Positions 22,577-34,013 of a stretch of 64,000 nucleotides of DNA are shown in pieces. The DNA comes from Diospyros lotus. Taxonomy: Eukaryota > Streptophyta > Magnoliopsida > Ericales > Ebenaceae. The stretch's first letter is position 1. Each line of letters starts with the position of its first letter. A model generated the notes under the pieces. That model did not search any database. It saw only the letters and a program-made list of their open reading frames with translations, and was not told the origin of the DNA. The position numbers and the translations under genes are program-made. The stretch lies in NCBI RefSeq assembly GCF_014633365.1, contig NC_068349.1, forward strand, positions 38,703,192-38,767,191. The letters are read 5' to 3'.

Positions 22577-23732
22577 AGTTTTTTTTTTTGTAGAAATATT
22601 TAGTTATTAAATAAAAAATAAAATAATTTATGAAAATAATATTAATAATTATTTAATTGATAAAAAATAAAATAATTTAATATTATAATAACTGATAAAA
22701 TAATTTAAATTATGACAATTATTAAATAATTTAAATTATTGTATCAAATTAATATTTATTTAAAAATTAAATTATATAATAAATCGAATAATTATAATAA
22801 ATTAGTTTGGTATATTGTATTTTTTTAATATGTTCGTAATTTTTAATATATTTTATTATCAATAAATAATTAATACTTAATTATAATAACTTAATAATTA
22901 TATTCGCGCATGTACAAAATTATATTAGGAATTGCTTATAATAATGTTAGTTAAATCTTAATAATTCTTTTTTTTATTAGAATTAACAAAAATAGATTCA
23001 ATAAGAAAAAATTGTAAATATAATCATAAAAAAAAAAAAACCATAGAAAAGAAAAAGAAGAGAAGATATGAGATGAAATGGGATTATAAACAAGGTTAAA
23101 AGAGATCAAAGATAGAATTGAAAACTAATCCGTATAAGAAACGTTCCAAAGGACGGGAAAAGGTCCAGAGTTTCACAACTTTGTCTTTATTTCTATAAGA
23201 ACTTTTTATGAGGTTAATGGTACCATGTATTTGTTAAGTTTTTAGGAATTTTAAAAATGAGCAAATGAACAAAAGAGGGATTTTAGAAATTAGAAACTAG
23301 GTAGGGATTTAATTTTAGGGAAGGGAAAATTCTAGTGTAGAGATTTAGTTTTTAGATGTATTATTTGTATTTGTAAATAAAATAAAATAAATTAATTAAC
23401 CTCATAAAAATTAAATATGCAGTAAATCAACAAGTGAATAGCAACTAGATTGTTAACACAGATTTATTATGCAAATTTAAGGCACTAAGTAGTTAAATAC
23501 TCACAAATAAATCACAAAATGATCTAAATCAACACACTGGTTACCCCCACAAAATTAGAATAAACAAAAAACTGATACCGAAGTGGGTTGAATCAACCAA
23601 ATTGTCACTGGGTCCATGTGTCGCTGCCGGCCGGCAAGTGAGTTGTCACGGGCCACACAAATGAGAAGCCCAACGGCCACTGGCTTCGGATATGGGGTTC
23701 TTTCACCCCAACTCAAAGCCCGCGGGAAGTAA
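22577..23732. other. Very A+T-rich intergenic stretch
   Basis: TAAT-rich low-complexity DNA, then unremarkable sequence up to the 8-bp target duplication of the MULE. No gene is seen. Confidence 0.45.
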
Positions 23733-23740
23733 TTTAAAGA

Positions 23741-24520
23741 GAGTAATGTTATAGGTATGTCGTGGGCTATGCCCACGGCTACCGAAAGCATTTAAAATAA
23801 TTTAATAAATTTAACTTAAAATTTTGTCTTTTCTTTTTGCGCGACCCCACCTGCCCAAAACCCATCTGCCCAAATCCATTTTCTCTCTCTCCCCTGCTAC
23901 TCGCACAAACCCATCTTCTCCATCTTCCTTCTCCATCTTCTCTATTGCTCTTGCTCTTTACCTGAAAAACCTCTCTCACGGCCAAGCCCATCTTCTCTCT
24001 CTCGCTCCATCTCTGTTGCTCTCTCTTACTTTCGATCACCATTGCCCCAAACCCATCTTCGATCTATTGCTCTCACTCTCTTTCTGTTGCCCTCCTTCAC
24101 GGCCAGCGTCGGTCCACCTCCTTCTCTTTCTTTCTTGTCACCCTTACCCCTCTTTCCCTCTCCCGACACTGTCGACCCCACCCCCTCTCACGGTCGCCTC
24201 TCTCGATCGTCGTCAGCCCCACCCCTCTCCCTCTCCCGACACCCTCGACCCTACCCCTCTCTCTGTGTGCCTATCTCTTTCTCTTGCTCAAAACACCATC
24301 GCTGCCCCACCTGCATCTCCCTCTGATGACACCGTCGCCCCCACCCCCATCCGTCGACCCCACCCGCATCTCCCTCTCTAGACATCGTCGCGCCCACCCG
24401 CATCTCCACTCGCACGACCACGAGCCATCTCTCTCTTTCTCTCTCGCTCTCACCGCCGTCGCCTTGCCACTAGCCAGCCACTGCATGACCCACTGCCGCC
24501 CACTGCATCTGCCGGCCAGC
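23741..24520 (+). repeat. MULE left terminal inverted repeat
   Basis: It pairs with 31160-31885. The outer ~100 bp are near-identical and the inner part is a CT-rich sequence encoding Pro/Ser/Leu-rich open frames on this strand. The open frame at 23824-24381 has an inverted counterpart at 31152-31802, so it reflects the repeat, not necessarily a gene. Confidence 0.85.
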
Positions 24521-25226
24521 CAACAATCCTAGTATGTGGAGATTTATATTTGCCCATGTCTTCACATATATAAATTTTGTGGTTGTTTTACTATAAATGG
24601 ATTTTGCCCAATATAGATGGATTTTGAAAATAATTTTAGTATTATAGTAGATGAAATCATGCTCAGGAGAAGCATTGTGGTATGCTACATAGATTTTGTG
24701 TTTTGCATATCAATGGCACTGTATACTTTTTTGTTTTGCATCCATGTTCTTGTTGCTTGTCCGCATGGTCAATCCAAGGTTTAGGATTCTGATATTTAGC
24801 CAAACAAAAAATGAAAGGTAATTGGCTATAGCTGTTTGGGTGGTGACATTTTCCCAACTACATGCTTAGCTCTATTGTTGATGAATTTATAATTAATGCA
24901 TATTATCTTGGATTTGTTGCTGTAGTTAAAAATATTTAACAACATAGGCATATGTATCTAGCAAACAACTGGCTATACTGTTTTCTGGGATCCCAAAACT
25001 TAGAAGTTTGTAGCACATCCTCAGTTAATATATTTAGAATGTTGCTGCATTGGACTAAATTGAAGTGCAATTTCTATAGAAGCATCCTCAGTTTGAGATT
25101 TGTGTTGCTGCATTTGACTATATCCTCAGTTTGTAACACTCTTTCATAGAAGTTTCGTTACTATGAATCTTCTTTAACTTTGTATTATTGCTAATTAAAG
25201 TGCAATTTCTAATTCACAGTGCTACA

Positions 25227-25640
25227 ATGACCGGACGAAATACAGAAGTATGTCATAGCTGTAGACGACGGGGGCATTACTTTGCGGCATGTCCAACAAA
25301 GCGCTCATGCCTATTGTGTAAACGAGGATTTGTAAAATGTTTCGAGATGGAAAAAGAGTCCGTAAATAAAGGGAGGTTGTTCAATATTTTCAATATTGAG
25401 TGTGGATTTTGGAAGTGGGTTGGACAAGATGAAGCACGTGGATTATTTGATGAGGGTGAATCCAGTGGCAGTGCTTCGGCTAAGTCTACGACCAATTTTC
25501 CCGTTGAAGAGTTTTCTCGCATGTTCCAAACTATAGCTCGAATATATAAAGAAGATGACGTGGAGATTTCAATGAACATAACAGTGCGCAAGGGAAAAGG
25601 AAGTGTATTTGACAATGGTAAAGGAAAGAAACCAGCATGA
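25227..25640 (+). CDS. CCHC + GRF-type zinc-finger protein inside the MULE
   Basis: I take ATG 25227 (MTGRNTE) as the start, because TTCACAG just upstream (about 25214-25220) looks like a 3' splice site preceding a 5' exon or leader. The product is 137 residues. Residues 8-22 form a CCHC knuckle (CHSCRRRGHYFAAC). A GRF-type zinc finger follows (CLLC..., GRLFNIF, ECGFWKW). The C-terminus is charged, with a possible helix (EEFSRMFQTIARIYKED). GRF fingers bind single-stranded nucleic acid, and such small proteins are recurrent passengers in plant transposons. It is convergent with the transposase. It could be a MULE accessory gene or a captured host gene. Confidence 0.65.
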   Translation: MTGRNTEVCHSCRRRGHYFAACPTKRSCLLCKRGFVKCFEMEKESVNKGRLFNIFNIECGFWKWVGQDEARGLFDEGESSGSASAKSTTNFPVEEFSRMFQTIARIYKEDDVEISMNITVRKGKGSVFDNGKGKKPA

Positions 25641-26361
25641 TTGTGGTTGACATTTGAGAATTGTATTTATATATGTGTATGTAGTGGTATTTGAGTAAAA
25701 TTGTATCTCATAAGAACTATTAGATATGTGTTTGTTGTGGTAAAATTAGAACAAGTTTTTATGTAGATATTAATGTGTTTGTAGTACATTTTTCTATTAG
25801 TGGTATTGATGTTTGTAGTTAAATGGTTTTTAAACTTTATTTGATGATTATTTTATAATTATATAAAAGTATTTAAATGGCTTATAAATTTAATTTTTTA
25901 ACTTAGCAAAAATTATTCATTTAACATCAAGTATTTTATAATTATTTGATGTTTGGACACGAACTGTGGGTTGCATGGTTGGTGCATGACCCTTAGGCAT
26001 TGGACCACAAAACCAGACAAGAAGCTATTTGTACCTATCCACCATGCTTTGCAAGACAAAATCAGACAAGAAATTGCTTGTGTATTCTTATCATACCCAC
26101 AAGAAAATGTCAACAAGAAGCTGTAGATAGACATTCACCTTTTTGAATACACTTAATTTGTTCATTTAACATTCAACAACCTATAAATTCAACATTTAAC
26201 AACCTGTTCATTTAACATTCAACAACCTATTCATTTTACATTGTCAGAATTACAAAATAAAATAGAACAGCAGCTCTTATGGAGATTTCTTGCTAAGGTG
26301 GTATGAGACTGAGATCATCATCCTGCTGGTGCAATGGTCTAATAGTTTAAGAACAAAGCAT

Positions 26362-26511
26362 AAATGTGTAAATTCGTGGGCATATTGATCCTCGATTTGT
26401 TAAATGACTTTTCATGACATCACAAATGTGTCTCTCATCTTCTACAGCCCCATCAGTTATAAGGACAATCGTAGGAAGGGAATCACGAGTATTGCACAAC
26501 ATCTCTATTGC
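26362..26511 (-). pseudogene. Captured exon of a VWA / inter-alpha-trypsin-inhibitor-like gene
   Basis: After a TTGGTCAG acceptor the frame reads AIEMLCNTRDSLPTIVLITD and continues through GAVEDERHICDVMKSHL to SICPRIYTF, then leaves the family sequence. This is the second half of a von Willebrand A domain of the plant ITIH-heavy-chain-like type (the LITDG segment). The upstream exon of the same gene lies at 27264-27533 on the same strand. Confidence 0.75.
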
Positions 26512-26907
26512 CTGACCAAGAGAAGCAAAGAACTGAGTTGATATATAGAGATAACTACAATAATCAAAAGAAAACAAATAGAAAATGTCTCAGTAAGAAC
26601 AACAAACAAAAAAAAGGAAATATATAATATATATTATGCATTCAATTAATAGTGTTATTTAACTTTTTTTCGCTTGCATTGATCTGGAAACAGAAGGAGA
26701 ACTTTTAACACATTAATGTGCTCTGGGGACAGTTGGCCAATTGGCAACTATGAATATGCAGCAACCATGAGGAATGTGTTTCTTAAGCCACCCAGGTTAA
26801 ATATTTGCAATAAGAGATTGGAAAACATGAAATCCAAGAATCCAATATTGAAACGTAGAACTTTTAATATTTAAGAATTGGGAGACAGAGTTTTGTGTGT
26901 GAGCCAT

Positions 26908-27007
26908 GTTCTTGGGTGGGGAGATAGACTTTGCTGGAGTCAAACAATGCATGTTCAGTTCTTGGGTGGGGAGACAGACTTTGCTGGAGTCAAACAATGC
27001 ATGTTCA
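26908..27007. repeat. Two tandem 50-bp units, one mismatch
   Basis: GTTCTTGGGTGGGGAGA starts at 26908 and 26958. The units differ by one T/C. This lies inside an intron-like spacer of the captured VWA fragment. Confidence 0.9.
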
Positions 27008-27263
27008 GTTCTTCCGGCATAATTCTGGCCACAGATTTAGACGCATGTAAGTTTTACTTAGCTTAACCAATTTAATCTAATGACAAAATTACTTTCTTAT
27101 GACTTGCTTTGCTTGTTAGGCACCTGTAATGTGCTATATCCGAAGGCAATTGGCAGTATACATTATAATGTTATCTAACTGAAAAAAAGAGAGATAAAAA
27201 TGGTCAAAAAACACATGATCAGTGGAATGGAGAGTCAAAAGCTATCTGAGAATGGAATAAGAC

Positions 27264-27533
27264 CTGATTCAAGGGAAGCAAAATATTTGTACCATCCCCC
27301 ACAACAAAGTTCATATTAATCCATTGAGTGGCTTTTTCAATTGCTTCCTTAGTGGCTAACTCCATCTTTGACGAAAACTGATAAATGTCTCCATTGAAAG
27401 CTATTATATTGAAGGAGTCTTTTGGATCAAGCTTTAACAGTGTTGAAGATAAAGCATTCTTGGTATCCTCAAGTGGCTTTCCTCACATGCTCACACTTAT
27501 ATCAACAACAAATATCACTTCCTTTTTGAAGAC
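27264..27533 (-). pseudogene. Captured VWA exon with the metal-site motif, TGA in frame
   Basis: A 90-codon exon with an AG acceptor at 27534-27535 and a GT donor at 27262-27263. It reads EVIFVVDISVSM, the MIDAS D-x-S-x-S motif, then a TGA stop (27483-27485). It continues in frame as GKPLEDTKNALSS, DSFNIIAFNGD, FSSKMELATKEAIE and GDGTNILLPLNQ. This is the first half of the plant ITIH-like VWA domain, joined in frame to the exon at 26511. Retained splice sites indicate capture of genomic DNA, not of a cDNA. Confidence 0.8.
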
Positions 27534-28289
27534 CTATCAAGTTCATTAGATAAAATGACATAAATAAGACTCTAAAAAATATTAAAAAAAATTGTTGGAG
27601 GCAAAATGAAAAAAGATTCAACATTAATGATAAAGAGAGCAAACATCTTTTGTGAAACTAGAGAAGCCTAGAGCTCTAACAAGTACGTTAATATGAGAAG
27701 GATTCCTATAACGCAATTGATTGTCATAACATTTTTCTTTTTCTTTTTCTTTTTTAATTACCATTTATCATTTTTATTGGTATGGTCATATACATACATA
27801 TTGTCAATTCACAGGAATGCTACTGCTGTTCACAAGGATGCTAGCAGATTACCCAATCCTAAATTAGGATTGATTCCTAAATCACATTTAGGAATCTTGC
27901 CCAATTCTATCTATATGTACCTTGATGTATATGAAGACATTAATAGTTACTGAAACATCCTACTGGTGCAATGGTCTAATAGTTACTGAAACAGAACCAA
28001 TAGAAGGAACCATTGAATAAGGACCTCCTGCAACATGAAGACATTAATAAACATATGCATGATAACTTTTTGAATATTTTAAGAATTTAAACAATAAAAA
28101 AATTGGTTAATTACGTGAAGTTCATATCTTATAACAAATAATTTTGTTCATGTAGCATTTTTTATTCTTACATTTCTAGCAAATAGCGAGTACAAGTGCT
28201 CAACATCTTATGGAAAAAATTATTTCTTAAATAAAAATAAAAAAAAACACTAAAAAAACAAACCTTACTGAAGAAGAAACAATAGAAAC

Positions 28290-28420
28290 ATGTTGGCCTG
28301 CAAAATAATAGCTGTTAGAATTTCACAAAAGGTTCCATCACCTTCAACTGCAATCACAGTATCAGCACCTCCACGCATGGCCTGCAAAATAATAGCTGTT
28401 AGAATTTTCCACATAACATA
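28290..28420 (-). pseudogene. Captured DAGK/sphingosine-kinase-like exon with duplicated acceptor
   Basis: After the acceptor TATTATTTTGCAG the frame reads AMRGGADTVIAVEGDGTF. This resembles the nucleotide-binding GGDGT loop region of diacylglycerol-kinase-family catalytic domains, here with E in place of the first G. The segment AATTCTAACAGCTATTATTT plus TGCAGGCC occurs on both sides of the fragment (28292-28322 and 28379-28407), so the splice acceptor is duplicated. Only about 20 codons are present. Confidence 0.55.
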
Positions 28421-28462
28421 TTTGATTTATTTTTTTCTTTTAAACTCAAAGCCTAAACTCAC

Positions 28463-31132
28463 CTTGAAAATTAAATGTATCAATTGGTGGAGACGGACAC
28501 CCCAAGGTAGGAAATGGAAACTGTTGAATGCATGAAACATGTTGCGGGATATTTGCCAATTCATTGTCTTGGAAATTGGGATGTGTAACTACCTGTATTT
28601 CATCCTGATCCAACATCGAAAATAATTTTTTAAAAATCAAAACAGAAAAAGTCATCAAATGAAAATTTTATATAGTTACATACCAAGCGACGTGGATACG
28701 AGAAGGGTGTCATGACAAGGTATTGTGATTCCTGTGTAGTTTGAACAACGGTTGCACCATCCTGTAAATTCTTTTGCGACACTTTCTTTACTTTTTTAGT
28801 ACCCAAAGACACCTGTGCATCATCGAACCATGATTAATTTATGTTTCACCTAGTAGGTTACTTGAACACTACAAACTAGTGCTTACCTTATCTCTTTTAA
28901 ATCTCGACTCTAACGGGCTCTTTTTGTGAAGCTTCTTAGGCCTTCCTTTACTTCTCGAGCAGTTGGGGTCTAATATATTCTCACTTGAAGCATTCTCTGT
29001 CATTCTCTCATCAATGCCTACATGAACAATCGCTTGAGATAGATGATTACTTCCATTACGTGACTTCGAGCTAGAAAGCTCATTTTTTTTAAATTGAATC
29101 CACTCCATAAGCTCTTTTGTACGACCTTCATCATATGCTACAAGATCAGCTACATCGGTAAAAGCTTTGCACAATTGGTCATGTCTTAACTGCCCAGGAC
29201 TATTAATCCACCCATCATAGTTAATTGCAACCCTCGTGTGGCATCTAGTTACATCTCTCCTCCACCTCCTTAATATATACCTTTTGGGAAGTGATTTTAC
29301 GTTATTACGGATTAATACTGTGATAGCATGCCGACAGATAATTCCCATAAACTCAAATAGGTGGCAGCTACAAATAAATTCACAACTATCCCTCTGAAAT
29401 AAAATGGTAATTTTTTTTCTCTTGATACCCCCACCAACTACCACATCCTCTTGTACCTTATACATCATTTCCGAACATCCATCGTTGACAGATATAATGT
29501 CACAATACATCTTTTTGTTGATTTCTTCTTGAAATTCCCTGAATTTTGATATAGTGTAAACTGATTGGAACTTTTTTTCAAATTCATATGGTGTAATGCA
29601 TGGAACCATTTGTGAGAATGATCGAAAATCTGCTTGAAACTCCTTCTCAATCTTATTCTTTAGTGCTCACTCGTATTGTTCAATAAACTGCTTCAACGAT
29701 GTCTTTGAATGGACAAACCCATTGAAGAATGCATTCACACTCTCGCTACATTGGGTTGTTGACATACCTGCCCAAAATGATGTTTTCGAGAAACAAGGAA
29801 CCCAACGACTTCTATCAATGTAAAGTCTGACCAACCAATTATTATCATGCAATTCATTATCTTCAACCATCTTAATCCAACCTTGTTCAAATTCTTCTGG
29901 AGTTTGCAAATCATAGACTAGTTCATGTATAGTCGAAAATATGACACATTTTTGAACATGGTTGCCAAATTTTTCAGGCAACTTCTTCAATAGATGCCAC
30001 AAACACCATCTATGTTTGGTATTTGGCAATACTATTTGGATTGCATTTTGCATAGCCCTATCTTGGTCCGTAATTATTCCATGAGGAGCTTGGCCTTGCA
30101 TGCATTGAAGCCATGTCCTAAATAACCAAACAAATGTTTCTGTATCCTCACTCGACACTAACCCACATCTAAGTAATGTAGATTGTCTGTGATGATTCAC
30201 CCCAACAAAAGGGGCGAATGGCATGTCATATTTATTTGTGAGGTAGGTGGTGTCAAAGGTCACAATATCACCAAACTCTTTATATGCTTCTCTACACCTA
30301 TTATCAGACCAAAACACATTTCTTAATCGAGACTCTTCATCCAAATCGATACTAAAGAAAAAACCAGGGCAATTTGCTTGCATTTTTGAAAAATAAGATT
30401 GTATTGCAGCTGCATCTCCTTCCCCTAGTCGTAACCGTTTAACCTTTTCTACATAGTTTCTACAATCTCTTTCGATGCATGTCAAATTCTCATATCCACC
30501 CGCTTCGACAATTGCTAAGTTATAGCTTTTATGTAATGGAATTCCAGCCATATCATTCACTTCAAGCTGACGTTTTACATGTGTACTCAATTGTCGATTA
30601 CATCAAAACAACCGGGATTTGGATGGACTCATCTTATGATTATGCTCAAGATGGATGGTGTTAATTCACCATGTTCCAATACCATCAACACTTGCAGTCA
30701 ACTTAGCTTTACACCCTGTTTGAATGGTTGGTTGTGGCCTCGAAAAAGTATTTTGAGACCTACTTCTTTGACCTTCTCGACAACATGAAAATGTCACATA
30801 TTTTACTACCCCATCCTTACCCTTCTTTGAAGTTCTTTTTCTAGCTGGAAAACCTATGTTATATGCATGTCTCTTATAAAACTCAAATATTTCGTTGGCA
30901 TCCTTAAACTTCATCCCAACCTTTGGCACAATAACCTCATTGTTTTCTACTAAAATTTCATCATCCAACTTCTCCATTAAAATATCATCTTCATCATTTT
31001 CCAAACTTCCAGCATCTATTGTCTCATCTTCAAGGTTAAAATAACAAAAATTAATCAAGCATTTAAGAAATACAAGGGTATCATAAATCAAGCAGAACAT
31101 AAATATAGAAAATTACCTGAAAAATTAGTCAT
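28463..31132 (-). pseudogene. FAR1/FRS-type MULE transposase, three in-frame TGA
   Basis: Reconstructed exons are 31132-31117 (ATG and five codons), 31027-28887, 28812-28684 and 28604-28463, with GT-AG introns. The main exon encodes a FAR1-type zinc DNA-binding domain (ANEIFEFYKRHAYNIGFP ... TGCKAKL), the MULE DDE domain (VTFDTTYLTNKY, IITDQD, CSESVNAFF) and a SWIM finger (CSCHLFEFMGIICRHAI). A charged, Ser/Lys-rich tail follows. The whole main exon stays in one frame except for TGA at 30666-30668, 30603-30605 and 29667-29669. In an intact element this protein binds the terminal repeats and cuts and inserts the element in the nucleus. The same family gave rise to the host FAR1/FHY3 light-signalling regulators, but location inside terminal repeats makes this a transposase. 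Confidence 0.88.
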
Positions 31133-31159
31133 CTTCCCTTGAAATATTATCTCAGCCAA

Positions 31160-31885
31160 AAGGAGAGGTGGCAGATGTAGGGGGCAACGGTGGGGGTGCA
31201 GTGGCTGGCCGGGGCGAGGCGACGGCCTTGAAGTGAGAGAGATAAATAGAGAGAGAGAGGGGTGGTTGGCAGTTGGGGTCGAATGCCATCGTGAGAAGGA
31301 GATGCAGGTGGAGAGGGAAATAGGGGTGGGTGGGGTCGATAGTGTCGGGAGAGGGAGATGCGGAGAAAGGGGTGGGGTCGAGGGTGTCAGGAAAGGGAGA
31401 GGGGTGGGGCTGACGACGATCGAGAGAGGTGGCCGTGAGAGGGGGTGGGGTCGACAGTGTCGGGAGAGGGAAAGAGGGGTGAGGGTGACAAGAAAGAAAG
31501 AGAAAGAGGTGGACCGATGCTGGCCGTGAGGGAGGGCAATAGAAAGAGAGCGAGAGCAACAGATTGAAGATGGGTTTGGGGCAATGGTGATCGAAAGTAA
31601 AAGAGAGCAATAGAGATGGAGCGAGAGAGAGAAGATGGGCTTGGCCGTGAGAGAGGTTTTTCAGGTAAAGAGCAAGAGCAACAAAGAAGATGGAGAAGGA
31701 AGATGGAGAAGATGGGTTTGGGCGGGTAGTAGGGGAGAGAGAGAAAATGGATTTGGGCAGATGGGTTTTGGGCGGGTGGGGTCGCGCAAAAAGAAAAGAC
31801 AAAATTTTAAGTTAAGTTTATTAAATTATTTTAAATGCTTTCGGTAGCCGTGGGCGTAGCCCACAGCGTACCTATAGCATTACTC
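31160..31885 (-). repeat. MULE right terminal inverted repeat
   Basis: Inverted copy of 23741-24520. It lies immediately upstream of the transposase start (31132), so it probably holds the transposase promoter. Its CT-rich strand is open for 216 codons, which I regard as compositional. Confidence 0.85.
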
Positions 31886-31893
31886 TTTAAAGA

Positions 31894-32055
31894 AAACAGA
31901 TTCGATTCTGTCACTACTTACTGTGAAATCAAACTGAAAAATCAAAGGGTTTTTAACCGAGATGCAATCCGATGCACAACCCATAAGCCTAGCAAGGCTT
32001 TGATACCATTTGTGAGCGAAAATACCTATAAAACTAAGGGTTAGTGCAAGCATTG
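31894..32055. other. Spacer with a Copia-type primer-binding motif
   Basis: GGCTTTGATACCA (31996-32008) is the reverse complement of TGGTATCAAAGCC, close to the initiator-Met tRNA primer site of Copia elements. A Copia remnant on the minus strand is possible. No coding sequence supports it. Confidence 0.3.
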
Positions 32056-34013
32056 TGTAACACCCTGCCTTACACGGGTGCGTTACTATAAGAGAATTCT
32101 CGAGAATCTTTTTTTTCCCCCCAAATTCATCACACATGGTGTATTAAGAATAATCTTCACATGCTTCAACATGCCCGACACATACAATGGGCGGCACCCA
32201 CGGTGATTTTAAGAACAATCTTCACATGCAAATAAGATTCCGAAAACCCCAATCTTGCCCGTTTAACAAATAAGATCAATAATCTTAAACTAAACAAGAC
32301 ATAGTATTACACAGCAAATATAGTAACACCAAAATACAGTGGCCTACCACGAGGTTCATACATAGTGTTTTCACACCAAAATATGTATTACAAAGTTACC
32401 AGACGATAATAACATTTTCATACAATTGTTCATACTTATATCAAAGTAAATACTATCGCCTCAAAATGATACAACATCTATCATACTAAACACCGTTGGC
32501 CCTTAACTAGCCACGTTATCGCCTTTGCAGCAGTTCCTGGCTGGAACGTTGAATATTTTAGGGGCATAACCCAGATTAGATAATAAAATATCTAAATAAT
32601 GGCATGATACAACTTATTGAATGCATGAAACACACACGAACATGGCATATAAAGACAACGACAACACGCAACACGTTTAACTTGAGAAATCTCCCTAGCA
32701 TACTCAACCTCCCGTGAAAAATCCATTCCACACACCTTTGGGGTTGACATTGCAGCGACATTCTTAATCCCCGAGTGCCCTACCGTGTCACACAATCACT
32801 AGGATTAACCTTGCCCCATTCTCAAGAAGACCCCATCCCGTCCTCCATGGACATAACAACAACGCGAAAATCAATACCCCGATGATATATGAAAAATCAC
32901 ACGCCATGCACCGACTCTTTTATAAGTAAAAACAGTTGATGCAATATACCATATGTTCAATATGCATACAATGCCACAAGTACTTAAGTAAAACGCCTAC
33001 ACGATATAACCCAAATTCCCGAGGGTATAACCGCTCGCTAGAACTGGTTCAAAAACATGCAACCTAAGCTCGGGAGGGTAGAACCGCTCACCTAAACCCA
33101 TCACACACACACCAAACCATTTTCAAGACAAAGGGTTGAATAATTTTCTTGCTTTTGCATGCTCCTCTATACTCAAATTAATCATCAAAAGTTTTTGGAA
33201 TTTTTCAAAAGATTTTTCCTAATTTTTCCTCATTTCTTTTTCTTTTTTTCTTTTCTTTCTTCTCCCTTTTATTCATCTTCTTCTTCCCCCTGCTTCTACG
33301 TGAGACCTATGCTCGCGCACCAGCTCCGCCGCACCGCCCCATTTGTCGGCCTTACAGCCGCCCATGCTGGCCACGACCGCCCTTGCTAGCCTCCCCCAGC
33401 CTTGCTGGTGGCTGCCATACCGCCCCCGATGCCGGCTGCGTTGTTGGCCAACTGCTACAACACAGCTTCGCGGCTGCTATGGTCGCGCCTCTAGCCATCT
33501 CCTCGCTTCCGAGCACCTCCAAGACCTCTACCGAGTTTTGCAACCGCCTCGCACGCACGCAAGCACTGCCGACCGAGCTGCCTTGCGCACCTACTGTTGC
33601 CCTGCCTCGCCCTCGAGTTGTATCCCCCTATTGCGGTCAGCTTTGGCTGCTTCCGACAACCCTTGTGGCCGCCTTCGACTTCCATCTTTGATTCCCAACT
33701 TCTCCCTCGACCTCTCGGCCATTTGCTCGCCCAAGCTTGCTGCCATTCGACCATTGCTTTTCTTCATTTCTTCTTTCCTTTAATTTCCCATTTTGCTCTC
33801 AAACGACCCCTATTTATAGAGATCCCATCGACTCAAGAGCCTTGGCCACCACTCCTTGCTCCTACTTGCATCAAAACTTAGTTGTTACGTTTGCAGAAGA
33901 CGGATCTGGAAGCTTCAAGAAGCTTCATTGCAGCCATACGCACGCACGTGAATATGTATATGTATATATATATATATCTATATAATACACCCACACATAT
34001 GGGATTTGTACAT
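32056..34013 (+). mobile_element. Solo LTR A (Tekay/Del-like), left part
   Basis: It starts TGTAACACCCTGCC. The right part is at 46597-47123 and ends GGGTATTACA. Target duplication is CATTG (32051-32055) against GATTG (47124-47128), one mismatch. Total length without insertions is about 2,485 bp. It shares the GAATATTTTAGGGGCATAACC and AGAACCGCTCAC regions with the LTR at 7953. The G+C-rich frames at 33300-33780 are compositional, not genes. Confidence 0.75.

Larger units (their letters stand above)
23741..31885. mobile_element. Complete Mutator-like transposon (MULE), 8,145 bp
   Basis: Both ends match GAGTAATG(T/C)TATAGGTA and are inverted. The flanks carry an exact 8-bp target duplication TTTAAAGA (23733-23740 and 31886-31893). 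The terminal inverted repeats run about 740-790 bp (left to about 24520, right from about 31160) and contain the same CT-rich, low-stop sequence. Inside are a leftward FAR1/MULE transposase, a rightward zinc-finger gene, and leftward fragments of two apparently captured host genes. Three in-frame TGA codons make the transposase defective, so the element could move only with help from another copy. Confidence 0.9.

Noticed and set aside
23824..24381. 185-codon proline-rich open frame, and its counterpart at 31152-31802
   Set aside because: They are mirror images within the MULE terminal repeats and arise from CT-rich composition. There is no recognisable domain and no conserved start context.
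25188..25226. Upstream ATG at 25188 as the start of the zinc-finger gene
   Set aside because: A 3' splice-site-like TTCACAG lies between it and ATG 25227, and residues before MTGRNTE look like translated intron.
31996..32008. Copia initiator-Met tRNA primer site on the minus strand
   Set aside because: The motif alone is suggestive, but no Copia coding sequence or LTR pair supports a fifth nesting level, so it is not called as an element.
33300..33985. Overlapping open frames of 70-146 codons on both strands
   Set aside because: They lie in G+C-rich low-complexity LTR A sequence and are open in several frames at once, with no family resemblance.
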